From contig NZ_QQAY01000006.1 in assembly GCF_003350505.1 (NCBI RefSeq), positions 1 to 64,000 of the forward strand: a DNA stretch of 64,000 nucleotides. Reading direction: 5' to 3'. Position 1 is the stretch's first letter. Every line of letters starts with the position of its first letter. The position numbers were made by a program, and so were the translations under genes. Positions 54,106 through 62,944 of the stretch are shown in pieces. This stretch comes from Falsibacillus pallidus. GTDB lineage: Bacteria; Bacillota; Bacilli; Bacillales; DSM-25281. Below the pieces are notes generated by a model. It ran no database searches. It was not told the DNA's origin and saw only the letters and a list, made by a program, of their open reading frames with translations.

Positions 54106-55371
54106 ATGAGCTACAAGTTGATTAAAAATGGAACATTGATTGATGGCAATGGGGGAGAACCAGTCAAAGGTGGGGCCGTTCTGCTGAAAGGGCAGGTCAT
54201 TGAGGCGGTTGGCAAGGAAAATGAGCTTGATGTATCAGGACTTGATGTAGAAGTGGTGGATGCACAAGGGGGCTATATTCTTCCGGGGTTGATTGACACG
54301 CATGTCCATCTCATGTTTGAAGTTGGTAAAGTGGAAGAGAAGCTGACCACGCCTTTTTCCTATCAGTTCTATAAAGCGATCGATCATATGAAAAAGACGC
54401 TGGATGCCGGCGTTACGACGGTAAGGGACGCAGGCGGTGCAGATGCCGGCGTCAAACAGGCAGTTGAAAACAAAGTGGTCGCAGGTCCGCGGATGCAGAT
54501 CAGCATTACTCCTTTGACCACAACAGGCGGCCATGGCGATCAATGGATGAGGTCAGGAGTGGACATCACGCTTCATGGCTATCCTGGAAGTCCCGCCGGC
54601 GTCTGCGACGGGGTGGAGCAAGTCCGTCAAAAGGCGCGGGAAGTATTGAGAGCAGGTGCGGATATTATTAAAGTCCATGCAACAGGAGGCGTGCTGAGTC
54701 CGACGGATCACCCAGAATTCACTCAATACAGCCAGGAAGAGCTTGAGGTCATTGTGCAGGAAGCTAAATATCGCAGAGGATTGAAGGTCATGGCTCATGC
54801 CCAGGGTGCAGAAGGAATCAAGAATGCTGTAAGGGCAGGCATCCATTCCATTGAACACGGCATCTTCCTTGATGATGAAGCCATTGAATTGATGGTGGAA
54901 AAAGGAACATACCTCGTACCGACATTATTGGCGCCGGTATCGGTATTAGAAGCGGCTGAAAGGGATGGATCCATGCCGGAGTACGGTGTTCAAAAATGCA
55001 GAGAGGTCATCCACTTCCATAAAGAAAGCATCGCCAGGGCTTATAAAGCCGGCGTGAAAATTGCAATGGGCACGGATGCCGGCGTCATGGCGCACGGAAC
55101 GAACCTCCGGGAACTGGGGCTGATGTGCGGCATCGGCATGACTCCGATGGAAGCGTTGGTCGCCACAACCAAAACGGCTGCGGAATGCCTTGGCTGGGAA
55201 GATAAAGTCGGTACGCTTGAAGCTGGCAAACTGGCAGATGTGGTCATTACAAAAACCAACCCATTAGCGGATATTACATCGTTGGAGGATACACGCAACA
55301 TCGCGGTCGTATTGAAGGATGGAGAATATGTGAAAAACACGCTGAAAAAAGAAGCGGCGCTGCTCGTATAA
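54106..55371 (+). CDS. Metal-dependent amidohydrolase (imidazolonepropionase/prolidase-like)
   Basis: The 421 residues follow the amidohydrolase TIM barrel: GLIDTHVHLMFE, the bridging Lys candidate in IIKVHATGGVLSP, metal His residues in HAQGAEG and HSIEHG, and Asp in AMGTDAGVMAHG. The final LADVVITKTNPLADI strand is typical of the Xaa-Pro dipeptidase/aryldialkylphosphatase-like group. ATG 54106 is preferred over GTG 54097, which overlaps the AAGGAG site. It is followed by a membrane protein gene. The substrate is unknown; small cyclic or dipeptide amides are plausible. Confidence 0.88.
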   Translation: MSYKLIKNGTLIDGNGGEPVKGGAVLLKGQVIEAVGKENELDVSGLDVEVVDAQGGYILPGLIDTHVHLMFEVGKVEEKLTTPFSYQFYKAIDHMKKTLDAGVTTVRDAGGADAGVKQAVENKVVAGPRMQISITPLTTTGGHGDQWMRSGVDITLHGYPGSPAGVCDGVEQVRQKAREVLRAGADIIKVHATGGVLSPTDHPEFTQYSQEELEVIVQEAKYRRGLKVMAHAQGAEGIKNAVRAGIHSIEHGIFLDDEAIELMVEKGTYLVPTLLAPVSVLEAAERDGSMPEYGVQKCREVIHFHKESIARAYKAGVKIAMGTDAGVMAHGTNLRELGLMCGIGMTPMEALVATTKTAAECLGWEDKVGTLEAGKLADVVITKTNPLADITSLEDTRNIAVVLKDGEYVKNTLKKEAALLV

Positions 55372-55479
55372 TTTTTCAGATGATGGCTGGCAGGCACGTA
55401 CGAACTGTACCATAGGCCAGCCTTCGCTTTATCTAAAATCATGCCGTCAAAACACATACTTAGAAGGAGGCTGAATATT

Positions 55480-56652
55480 ATGAGTGAACCGGTGGTAGCC
55501 GTTATGTTGGTTCTTATGTTAGTAGCAGCAGGAGAAGCTGCATCGATTTTATCCCGTGCGCGGGTTCCCATGCTTTTAGTGGTCATGTTGGGGTATCTGG
55601 TCCTCATATGGACAGGCGTCTTCCCTAAGACCATCCTCGATACAGCAACGCTTGGAACATTCGGCGCTGTCATGGTGGCCCCATTGATCATCCATATGGG
55701 GACCATCATTCCCTTCAAAGTTCTGAAGGGACAGGTGAAAGCCATCGTTATCGCCTTATCTGGTATGGTGTTAGCAACTGTTCTATTACTTGTTTTGGTA
55801 CCACCAATGTTTGGATACCCTGCTGCAGTAGCATCTGCGGGGCCGATTACCGGCGGAATCATTGCCTTCATCATAACTTCTACTAAGCTTAAGGAAATGG
55901 GGATGGTCAATATCATTTCCATCCCAGCCCTGATTCTAGCGGTCCAAGGATTAGTGGGAATGCCGCTTGCAGCACACTTTCTCAGGAAGTATGCCAATAA
56001 GCTGAAAAGCTCCATTGACCCTGTGGCGCTGGAACAAGTGGCTGCATCGGCTGAAGTGGCAAGTGCCGCACCGTCAGCCTCCAAGACTTGGATTCCTGAA
56101 AAGTTTCAGACGCATTCCATCCTTCTTCTTCAATTGTTCATTGGTGGAGGACTGGCCATCTTTATCGGAAAAATCACCGGGGTCAGCTACAGTGTATGGG
56201 CATTGGTGATCGGGATTGTCGGGGCATACTTCAAGTTTTATCAGCCTAAAATGATGGAGAAGGCGAATTCATTCGGAATTGCCATGGTGGGGTTGGTGTT
56301 CTTTGTGGCAAGCTCTATGAATGATGTGACTCCATCCATGTTCGCTCATTCGGTATTAAAAGTCGTCATCATCATGCTGATCGGTATTGTGGGAATCATC
56401 GCTGGCGGCTATGTGGCTGCGAAACTGTTGAAATGGGATATCAATAAAGGGATTGCTGTTGCATTAACGGCGCTCTTCGGATTCCCCGGCGATTATTTCC
56501 TTTGCGATGAAGTAAGCAGGAGCATCGAGGGCACAGAGAAAGAAAAAGAACTCATTTTCAACGAATTGATGACCCCGATGCTTGTTGGCGGGTTTACCAC
56601 CGTTACCACTGCCTCCATTGTCGTTGCGAGCATCTTGATGAAGACTTTATAG
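55480..56652 (+). CDS. Unrecognised polytopic membrane protein, probable transporter
   Basis: The 390-residue protein has about ten hydrophobic segments with a polar central loop (about 185-215). Two glycine-rich breaks, SAGPITGGIIAF near 128 and LFGFPGDYFLCDE near 350, occupy equivalent places in the two halves, as in GltS- or CitS-like inverted-repeat transporters. I could not assign a family. ATG 55480 has AAGGAGG. It lies 108 bases behind the amidohydrolase, so it may import that enzyme's substrate. A terminator follows. Confidence 0.7.
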   Translation: MSEPVVAVMLVLMLVAAGEAASILSRARVPMLLVVMLGYLVLIWTGVFPKTILDTATLGTFGAVMVAPLIIHMGTIIPFKVLKGQVKAIVIALSGMVLATVLLLVLVPPMFGYPAAVASAGPITGGIIAFIITSTKLKEMGMVNIISIPALILAVQGLVGMPLAAHFLRKYANKLKSSIDPVALEQVAASAEVASAAPSASKTWIPEKFQTHSILLLQLFIGGGLAIFIGKITGVSYSVWALVIGIVGAYFKFYQPKMMEKANSFGIAMVGLVFFVASSMNDVTPSMFAHSVLKVVIIMLIGIVGIIAGGYVAAKLLKWDINKGIAVALTALFGFPGDYFLCDEVSRSIEGTEKEKELIFNELMTPMLVGGFTTVTTASIVVASILMKTL

Positions 56653-56680
56653 AAAAAAGGCTGCAGCTGCAGCCTTTTTT
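56653..56680 (+). terminator. Terminator of the amidohydrolase/membrane protein operon
   Basis: AAAAAAGGCTGCAG is followed directly by CTGCAGCCTTTTTT, a nearly loopless palindrome. Confidence 0.85.
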
Positions 56681-56683
56681 ATG

Positions 56684-56860
56684 TCTAGCTCCTCCGGCTA
56701 GAGGCTGGGAGGTTTCCTTCAGCACACTTACGATAAGTCAACATCGGTTCACTTAGTTCACCGTGTTTCCTTTATCTCGTGGTGCTTCAGTCCAACCTCT
56801 GCGCCTCTTATACTTTTTCGCTCTTCGAAAAAGTACTCAAACAGCCGGCTCCGCTTTTCT
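56684..56860. repeat. Long imperfect inverted repeat with AGAGGC/GCCTCT ends
   Basis: TCTAGCTCC leads into AGAGGCTGGGAGGTT, which is roughly inverted at AACCTCTGCGCCTCT (about 56790-56812). Inner segments (CTTCAGCAC and GTGGTGCTTCAG) continue the inverted pattern. The final part (TTTTTCGCTCTTCGAAAAAG) is a small hairpin. It is non-coding and of a type dispersed in Bacillus genomes. Confidence 0.6.
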
Positions 56861-56861
56861 A

Positions 56862-57293
56862 TCACCATAATACAGGCTTGGTCACCATGAACCAAAGCAT
56901 GAGAAGCAATAGGACGATGTAGATCCAGGTCGCTTTCATCAATTTTCGGCCGAGCTGTTCCTCATCCTCTCCTTGACCGTATTTCTTCAGCAATGGTGAA
57001 AATGCCCTTGCCAGAAAAAATAGGGAGCCCACGAGGACGATGATCGTCGCTGAAATCCATGAAGAAGAGAATTTCCATGAGCTGAGGATGACGAGGAGCA
57101 CCCCTGACATGACTAAAACATGCCCGGCATGCTTAGCCAGCCTTACAGCGGACCTGAACGTCTGCAGATGCGCTTGCTGTACGTCGGCCTTATTGGTCCT
57201 TAGCTTCTTAATCATTGGAAGCAGGATGAAAAAAGGTCCGATAGACATGATGACGCTCAAAATATGTACATAAAGCAATAGTTTATGAAGCAT
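56862..57293 (-). CDS. Small four-helix membrane protein (DUF2269-like)
   Basis: The 143 residues have four TM helices (about 3-26, 55-74, 80-100 and 122-140). The N-terminal HKLLLYVHILSVIMSIGPFF with a His inside the first helix resembles DUF2269-type integral membrane proteins that may bind haem. The function is unknown. It begins 4 bases after the stop of the ASCH gene, so the two are probably co-transcribed. Confidence 0.65.
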   Translation of the reverse strand: MLHKLLLYVHILSVIMSIGPFFILLPMIKKLRTNKADVQQAHLQTFRSAVRLAKHAGHVLVMSGVLLVILSSWKFSSSWISATIIVLVGSLFFLARAFSPLLKKYGQGEDEEQLGRKLMKATWIYIVLLLLMLWFMVTKPVLW

Positions 57294-57297
57294 CTAC

Positions 57298-57648
57298 TCA
57301 GCCGTTTACAGGACGGAATTCATGGACCCACACTCTCATTTGAGGAAGCCATGGCATACCGGGATGGTAAGAAAGAATGGATTCTTTATAATCTTCCACG
57401 GATTGAAATCCTTCTTGTTTTGCATGTTCATCAGTCAATTCACCAAGAGACTGGGAATACACTTTCTCAACAACAAATGATTTCCCTTCAAGCTCCATGA
57501 TTTCTCCTACATCTGCATAGCGGCCGTTGCGGCGAGTTGCCGTCTTGGTTCCTGCCAATACTTTTTCGATATCAGCCGGCATTGTCACCAGGCGGTCGAC
57601 ACTACATGATTTTTCAGGCAATTTTTCTTGATTCATTTCGTTCGTCAT
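57298..57648 (-). CDS. ASCH-domain protein
   Basis: The 116 residues contain the ASCH pattern: VLAGTKTATRRNGRYADVGEI with the G-x-K-T-x-T-R-R motif, and VVEKVYSQSLGEL later. ASCH domains bind RNA or modified nucleosides, and some hydrolyse N4-acetylcytidine. AAAGGAGG precedes the ATG. It is the first gene of a two-gene unit with a small membrane protein. Confidence 0.8.
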   Translation of the reverse strand: MTNEMNQEKLPEKSCSVDRLVTMPADIEKVLAGTKTATRRNGRYADVGEIMELEGKSFVVEKVYSQSLGELTDEHAKQEGFQSVEDYKESILSYHPGMPWLPQMRVWVHEFRPVNG

Positions 57649-57790
57649 TTCTATTCCTCCTTTAAATTGTTAGCTATTCTATTTTACCATGATTGACCAC
57701 CATAACCTATTTAGAAGTGAAAAGCTTGTTCTAATCTGATTTTCCCACGGAATATATATGGAATACCCAATAATAGAAAGGGGAAATGGA

Positions 57791-58417
57791 ATGCTGTTCC
57801 TTAGTTATATTTTCCTTGGTTTATCCTTGTCCGCACCGATTGGTCCTATTAATGCGGCTCAGATGGATAAAGGGATCAAGTACGGATTTATGCATGCGTG
57901 GCTTGTAGGATTCGGAGCCATGGCAGCGGACCTTGTTTTCATGATGCTCATCTTTTTCGGGGGAGCCCAATTTCTGGACATGCCCTTCTTGAAGACGCTT
58001 TTATGGAGTTTCGGGTGCTTCGTCCTGATTTATACTGGAGCGGAAAGCATCTTAAGTGCAGGGAAAGCGGCAAAAAAAGAGGACATGAAAACAGAGAGTA
58101 AAGGCAAATCGTTCATGGCAGGCTTCATGATGGCTTTGTCCAACCCCCTTAATATCCTGTTCTGGTTTGGGATCTACGGATCAGTTTTAGCGAAAACGGC
58201 TGAAGCAAGCCTGGATAAAAAGGATGTATTTTTAAATAGTGCAGGAATCTTTGTGGGAATTTTCCTATGGGACCTTCTCATGGCACTGATTGCGGGGATG
58301 TTCAAACAGACGATGGCCCCAAAATTGCTGAAGATTATTTCCCAAATTGCTGGTGCAGTACTGATCGGATTCGGTCTTTATTTTGGCTGGCAGGCATATA
58401 AGGAATTGTTCATGTAA
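57791..58417 (+). CDS. LysE/RhtB-family amino acid exporter
   Basis: The 208-residue protein has six TM segments and the family opening LGLSLSAPIGPINAAQMDKG. The second-half motif FMMALSNPLNILFWFGIYG is also present. It exports an amino acid or related compound. ATG 57791 is preferred over 57758 because AAAGGGG precedes it. Confidence 0.9.
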   Translation: MLFLSYIFLGLSLSAPIGPINAAQMDKGIKYGFMHAWLVGFGAMAADLVFMMLIFFGGAQFLDMPFLKTLLWSFGCFVLIYTGAESILSAGKAAKKEDMKTESKGKSFMAGFMMALSNPLNILFWFGIYGSVLAKTAEASLDKKDVFLNSAGIFVGIFLWDLLMALIAGMFKQTMAPKLLKIISQIAGAVLIGFGLYFGWQAYKELFM

Positions 58418-58496
58418 AAGTATTGAATCGGACATTCACCTATATTTCCTATCTTTAATACCTTATAAAGTGTTAAAGATAGGGGTGTTTAGAACA

Positions 58497-59249
58497 GTGG
58501 CTGAGATTTATTCCAAAGAGATGATTGAAAACAATCAAATGGTGCTGGAAGATTGGGCACGGGAGGCGTTCCAATCTTTTCAAAATATGATCGCTGATGA
58601 TGAAAATACGTATCCTTGCGTCCCTGGTAGAATAGGTTTCTTATCCAATCATCTCCGCTATGCCTTTTTAGGCGACCCAAGAGAGGAAAAGACCTTGTTG
58701 GACGCAGCGGATGTACTGAAGAGGTATAGTCAGATGTCACGGGAGACGGGGAAATACGCTTCTCTTCTTCTGTTTTATAAATCGCCTGCGGAATTGCAGA
58801 GATATTCGATTGAAGAGTTTGAAGACCTATTTTGGTCCACCCTTACAAGTCTCAGCATGAAGGACCAAATGCCTTGGCCGGAAGGGATATCCAAGGATCC
58901 GACCCATCACACATGGGAATTTTGTTTCCATGGAGAGCCATACTTCTCATTTTGTGCAACACCTGCACACCACTTAAGAAGAAGCCGGCATTTTTCCTCT
59001 TTTTTAATGGCTTTCCAGCCCAGATGGGTATTTGAACAAATGAATGACTCCACCCAATTGGGGCGGAATATGAAAAAAATGATTCGAAAAAGGCTGGCCT
59101 CATATGATGAAGCACCTACCCATCCAGCTTTGAAATGGTATGGGCAGGAGGACAATCATGAATGGATGCAGTATTTTCTGCGTGAAGATGAATCCAGTCC
59201 ATCCAAGTGTCCTTTTCACAATATGATGAACGCCAATAAGAAGTCATGA
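58497..59249 (+). CDS. YqcI/YcgG family protein
   Basis: The 250-residue soluble protein contains VPGRIGFLSNHLRYAFLGDP near the N-terminus and WEFCFHGEPYFSFCATPAHHLRRSR in the middle, the hallmarks of the YqcI/YcgG family. It ends CPFHNMM. The function is unknown; the conserved His/Arg/Cys set suggests binding of a ligand or haem. GTG 58497 with AGGGGTG upstream is chosen because the longer frame overlaps the LysE gene. Its 3' end overlaps the convergent permease gene by 6 bases. Confidence 0.82.
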   Translation: MAEIYSKEMIENNQMVLEDWAREAFQSFQNMIADDENTYPCVPGRIGFLSNHLRYAFLGDPREEKTLLDAADVLKRYSQMSRETGKYASLLLFYKSPAELQRYSIEEFEDLFWSTLTSLSMKDQMPWPEGISKDPTHHTWEFCFHGEPYFSFCATPAHHLRRSRHFSSFLMAFQPRWVFEQMNDSTQLGRNMKKMIRKRLASYDEAPTHPALKWYGQEDNHEWMQYFLREDESSPSKCPFHNMMNANKKS

Positions 59250-60590
59250 TTCCGCCTTTTGCCATTTCCATTTGTGAAGAACGAAGGCAGAGAGGCTGAC
59301 CAAAATCAAAACGAGCAGACTGAAGTAAAGCCCGGTCCTGCTCGTTTTTTCGAGAAGACTCCCGGCTGCAGCAATTAAAATAAACAATCCGGCCAAAATC
59401 ATTTTAAATTTATGGCCGATTTTTGGCTTCAAGAGCTTCCAAGCCGTTGCTAAAATAAACAGCCAGGTATACATAAGCATGAGGCTTCCGGCGGTCGTAA
59501 TGTACTCATACATATTCTTTGGCAAAAATACTGCGGCGCAGATGGAACAGGAAACTCCAACGAGGGTCAACCCCATAGCGGCAAGCGGAAGTTTTTCAGA
59601 TGGAGCGTCTTTCTTGCGCCTGAAGAATCTCGGTGCGTCTCCCTCTGCAGCAAGATTCACAATCATCATCGTGACACAGTAAAGGGAAGCAGCGACAGTG
59701 GAGAAGCCAGCAATGATTAGAGCCCCGTTGAACAAATGAACGAGAATGGGGAAATCATAATGCTTCAATGCTGTAAGAAACGGGCTTTCATCGGTTGAAA
59801 ATTCATTGAGCGGGACAAGCAGCAAAGCAAGGATGATGGAAAGGAAGTATAGCCCTGATAGGATGAATATCATCGTTTTTCCTGATTTCGGCGCTTCTTT
59901 CGGGTCTTTAAGATTGGTCGCCATGAGTCCGACGACTTCAATTCCCGCGAATGCGTAAAAGGAAAAAATGAATCCAGCCCATACCCCTGAAGCTCCATGG
60001 GTAAAAAAACGGATGTTTTCTGTTGGATAGTGAAGGACAGGCTTTTGAATATCAACCACCCCGGTCCAGGTGAGGATGGAAAGGACGATGAACATAAAAA
60101 TAGCCGCAATCTTGATGACCGCAAAAACATTCTCTGCTTTCTCAAAGCTTTTTCCACCGGCAAGGACGATGAGGATGCCCAGTACAGCAAAAATCGAGGC
60201 AAGCATCCAAAGAGGGGCATGCGGAAACCAAAATTGAGTAAACAAACCGAGGGCCGTCAAAGTGCTGCCGAGAATCATCATTTCAGAAGACCAGTAGATC
60301 CAGCCAATCATGAAACCCGCCCAATGTCCGAATCCCTTCTTCGCATAAGCACGGTAGGATCCGTCCAATGATTCCTGTGCAATGAGGCGCGCGAGTGATT
60401 CAAACACTAGATACGTTGCGATAGCGGCAAGGAAAAGGGTGATGATAATGGAATAGCCGCTCTCCCGGATCCCGATGCTCGTCCCAAGAAAGAAACCAGT
60501 ACCCGTTGTACACCCTACCCCAAGCAAGGATAGCTGCCACCACACAAGATGCCCCCCGGTATTGCTGTTCGAATGTATTCGTTGTTTCAT
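59244..60590 (-). CDS. APC-family amino acid permease
   Basis: The 448 residues have 12 TM segments. The substrate-binding breaks GVGCTTGTGFFLGTS in TM1 and FSFYAFAGIEVVGLMATN in TM6 are typical of amino acid permeases of the AnsP/GabP type. ATG 60590 has GAGGAGG about 9 bases upstream; ATG 60599 abuts that site. It diverges from the DUF1989 gene, suggesting a shared amino acid or amine pathway. Confidence 0.92.
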   Translation of the reverse strand: MKQRIHSNSNTGGHLVWWQLSLLGVGCTTGTGFFLGTSIGIRESGYSIIITLFLAAIATYLVFESLARLIAQESLDGSYRAYAKKGFGHWAGFMIGWIYWSSEMMILGSTLTALGLFTQFWFPHAPLWMLASIFAVLGILIVLAGGKSFEKAENVFAVIKIAAIFMFIVLSILTWTGVVDIQKPVLHYPTENIRFFTHGASGVWAGFIFSFYAFAGIEVVGLMATNLKDPKEAPKSGKTMIFILSGLYFLSIILALLLVPLNEFSTDESPFLTALKHYDFPILVHLFNGALIIAGFSTVAASLYCVTMMIVNLAAEGDAPRFFRRKKDAPSEKLPLAAMGLTLVGVSCSICAAVFLPKNMYEYITTAGSLMLMYTWLFILATAWKLLKPKIGHKFKMILAGLFILIAAAGSLLEKTSRTGLYFSLLVLILVSLSAFVLHKWKWQKAES

Positions 60591-60694
60591 CAAAATCATC
60601 CTCCTCTCATCCTTTTATCTTCAGTATTATCGAATAGATTATGTATGAAAATTTTCCGATTTCGCATACTTTGAATAGCCAATGAATAGGGGGA

Positions 60695-60710
60695 AGTTTC
60701 ACGTGAAACA
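60695..60710. promoter_or_regulatory. parS site for ParB (Spo0J)
   Basis: AGTTTCACGTGAAACA matches the B. subtilis parS consensus TGTTNCACGTGAAACA at 15 of 16 positions; only the first base differs. It lies on the start of the DUF1989 gene, with the GTG start codon inside the CACGTG centre. In Firmicutes parS sites cluster around the replication origin, so this suggests the window may lie in the origin-proximal part of the chromosome, or that the site is an outlier. Confidence 0.75.
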
Positions 60711-61290
60711 AGAATATTTTATCGAAGCAGAGGCCGGCCAGGCATTCAAGATGAAAAAAGGTCAAACGGTGAGGGTCATTGATGTAGAGGGAGAACAGGT
60801 GGTGGATTTCGTTGTGTATAAGGACGGGGATCTCACTGAAAGAATCGATCCAGGTGTGACAATGGATGCCCTCCATTCCTATAAAGTGGCACCAGGCGAT
60901 ATTTTGTACTCGAATAAATATCATCCAATCATGACAGTGGTAGAAGATGATGTAGGCGTTCATGACTTCTTTAATCCAGCCTGCAGACCAGAGATGTATG
61001 AACTTTTATATAATAAGAAAAACCATCCAAGCTGCTACGATAATTTAAGCCAGGCTTTAGAGCCTTATGGACTTTCACAGCCTGATCAATATTATCCATT
61101 TAATATCTTTATGAATACTGTCGTTGAGGATAACGGCGCGATGAAAGTGAAAAGGCCGTTGTCTAAGCCGGGCGATTCCATCCTCTTAAGAGCAGAGATG
61201 GATCTGATTGTCGGAGTATCTGCCTGTCCTTGCAGCGAAAGCGAGTGCAATGGGTATAATTGCACGCCGATTAAAGTGGAAGTGGAATAG
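60703..61290 (+). CDS. DUF1989 / urea carboxylase-associated family protein
   Basis: The 195-residue beta-rich protein contains VRVIDVEGEQVVDFVVY near the N-terminus, a central HDFFNPACRPEMYELLY and a C-terminal Cys cluster CPCSESECNGYNC, the hallmarks of DUF1989. Family members accompany urea carboxylase and amine degradation; no such enzyme is present here. GTG 60703 follows AGGGGGAAG and is preferred to ATG 60682. The codons GTG-AAA are part of a parS site. The neighbouring APC permease may supply its substrate. Confidence 0.88.
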   Translation: MKQEYFIEAEAGQAFKMKKGQTVRVIDVEGEQVVDFVVYKDGDLTERIDPGVTMDALHSYKVAPGDILYSNKYHPIMTVVEDDVGVHDFFNPACRPEMYELLYNKKNHPSCYDNLSQALEPYGLSQPDQYYPFNIFMNTVVEDNGAMKVKRPLSKPGDSILLRAEMDLIVGVSACPCSESECNGYNCTPIKVEVE

Positions 61291-61296
61291 TGACGA

Positions 61297-61338
61297 AAAA
61301 GGGCACCCGGCTCGAATAACATGGCGGGTGCCCTTTCT
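61297..61338 (+). terminator. Bidirectional terminator between DUF1989 and DUF899-VOC genes
   Basis: AAAGGGCACCCG and CGGGTGCCCTTT form a 12-bp stem with a 17-base loop. A and T runs are on both sides. Confidence 0.85.
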
Positions 61339-61341
61339 TTT

Positions 61342-62241
61342 TTATTTGCTTTCATAGAGATGAAAGTTCATCCCGTATGGATCTTGGACCATGATACTTT
61401 TTGGGGAATATTCTTTTGTGACGATACAACCTGCTGCATCGAGCTCAGCTTTAGCCGTTTCGAAGTCATTCACCGCAAGCTCAAAAAATACTTTTTCTGA
61501 CGGATTATTTTCAATATAGAAGTTTGTTCCGTTAAAGAAAAACTGCGCTTCTTTTTCGCCATTCTTAACAAGTCTCATGCCAATTGTGCCACGATAAAAC
61601 TCAACAGCTTTTTGGTAGTCCTTCACCCCGATGGCGACGTTATTGGTTAATTGGTATAGGGAAGCCTCATTGATTTTTTTCTTTGGCGTATACGAACCTG
61701 CTTCAGCTGGCAATAAATCGAAAAGCGGCCAGACCGCACAAAAATCGTCCCCTGGACCAAACGGAGCGCTTGCGACCAAATAGATGGCACCATCCTCATG
61801 TTTGCTGAAAGTGGATACGCCTGGATAGTAGTAACCATCCTTTTCAAAACCTAAATCCTCTTTAAAAGTAGTATCTTTAGTTGAAATCATGGGGAAAGTC
61901 CATTTTCGTTCTGCTGAAAAATCCTCTTGAACCTCTGGGGAGTCTGGTGAAGAAAGCACAAAGGATGTATGGTCTTCGATAAAATGATATACGCCATTGA
62001 TTCCGTCCGCCCACATCGTGCAATACGGACAGCTCCTGCCCATATTATGGACGACAATCAATTCATCTTTATCTTTAAAAAGATCAAGCAGTGTGGTCTG
62101 GTCCCCGGTTGAGGTTTTAAAATGGTAGTTTTCGACTTTTTTTCGAGGTACCCTTTGCCGCAGTTCAGACAGCTGTTTTTTCTTTTCTATTATTTCCTTT
62201 TGAAGTTCTTCGATTTCCTTTACTGCATCTTGGATTTCCAT
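61342..62241 (-). CDS. DUF899 thioredoxin-like / glyoxalase (VOC) fusion protein
   Basis: Residues 1-190 form a DUF899 (thioredoxin-like) domain with a leading coiled coil (EIEELQKEIIEKKKQLSEL) and the CxxC-type pair in NMGRSCPYCTMWADG. Residues about 195-299 form a VOC/glyoxalase-like domain (NNVAIGVKDYQKAVEFYRGTIGM, VQDPYGMNFHLYESK). The combination suggests a redox-linked protective enzyme for small electrophiles or antibiotics, but no function is known. GGGGGAG precedes the ATG. Confidence 0.85.
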   Translation of the reverse strand: MEIQDAVKEIEELQKEIIEKKKQLSELRQRVPRKKVENYHFKTSTGDQTTLLDLFKDKDELIVVHNMGRSCPYCTMWADGINGVYHFIEDHTSFVLSSPDSPEVQEDFSAERKWTFPMISTKDTTFKEDLGFEKDGYYYPGVSTFSKHEDGAIYLVASAPFGPGDDFCAVWPLFDLLPAEAGSYTPKKKINEASLYQLTNNVAIGVKDYQKAVEFYRGTIGMRLVKNGEKEAQFFFNGTNFYIENNPSEKVFFELAVNDFETAKAELDAAGCIVTKEYSPKSIMVQDPYGMNFHLYESK

Positions 62242-62367
62242 GATAACTCCCCCTTTGTTCGATTCAAGTATTCTTTCGATAGGAGGAGAGGAAATCCTTT
62301 ATATATCACATGAAAACATCTTTTAATATTTCGACATTCCATAGGAAATCAAAATATTTATTGGCAT

Positions 62368-62877
62368 CTATATTTCTGTAAATACATTGGCTGCACGATC
62401 TGCCATTATCCGGTTTCGGCAAAGCGTAAAAAGTGCTTGGAGAAATGAATCTACTTGGTTTGGTGACTTTGGCAGGGGAATTGTCACTCTAGGTGAGCCG
62501 AATCGGCTGATAAAGTAGGTTTTCCGCTCAGCGTTTTTTCCGTCCCTCTTCAATGGATTGTACGTCCACCAAAGCGAACCGCCATCCTCTTCTACATGTT
62601 GAATTTCAGCGGCCGTCGTAGATTTATTTTCTAAATAAAGCACGAGATAGTAATTGCCTTTGCGGTGCCAATCAATAAACAAAAAGTGATAAGCTTCTTC
62701 TCCGTGTTTTCGGATTGTGTACCCAGCACTGACCGATTTCCCATTAACCCATTGATGAAATAGAGGAAGTTTCCCCGCTGCAGTGTCTAATTTGATCGCC
62801 TCAAACTGGCTTGAAACCTGCAATTCCATCCATTGATCCATCAGAGAGCTGATTTTTAAGGCCTGCTCAATCTTCAT
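62368..62877 (-). CDS. Hypothetical protein
   Basis: I do not recognise this 169-residue soluble protein. Its centre is beta-rich with aromatic residues (YHFLFIDWHRKGNYYLVLYLE; GGSLWWTYNPLKRDGKNAERKTYFI). The ends are helical. There is no signal or membrane segment. AGGAGG precedes the ATG and the frame is well formed. It lies between two VOC-domain genes on the same strand. Confidence 0.65.
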   Translation of the reverse strand: MKIEQALKISSLMDQWMELQVSSQFEAIKLDTAAGKLPLFHQWVNGKSVSAGYTIRKHGEEAYHFLFIDWHRKGNYYLVLYLENKSTTAAEIQHVEEDGGSLWWTYNPLKRDGKNAERKTYFISRFGSPRVTIPLPKSPNQVDSFLQALFTLCRNRIMADRAANVFTEI

Positions 62878-62902
62878 AAGAACTCCTCCTGCCCTAAATA
62901 AA

Positions 62903-62924
62903 CGCAGCCGGATAATTGGCTGCG
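62903..62924 (-). terminator. Terminator of the VOC gene
   Basis: CGCAGCC and GGCTGCG form a 7-bp stem around GATAATT. On the minus strand a T-rich tract (TTTATTT) follows. Confidence 0.75.
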
Positions 62925-62944
62925 CTTTTTAGTGAATCGTATCC

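Noticed and set aside
55041-56084. A 347-codon antisense frame across the amidohydrolase/permease junction
   Set aside because: It is antisense to two well-supported genes and its composition is unlike a real protein.
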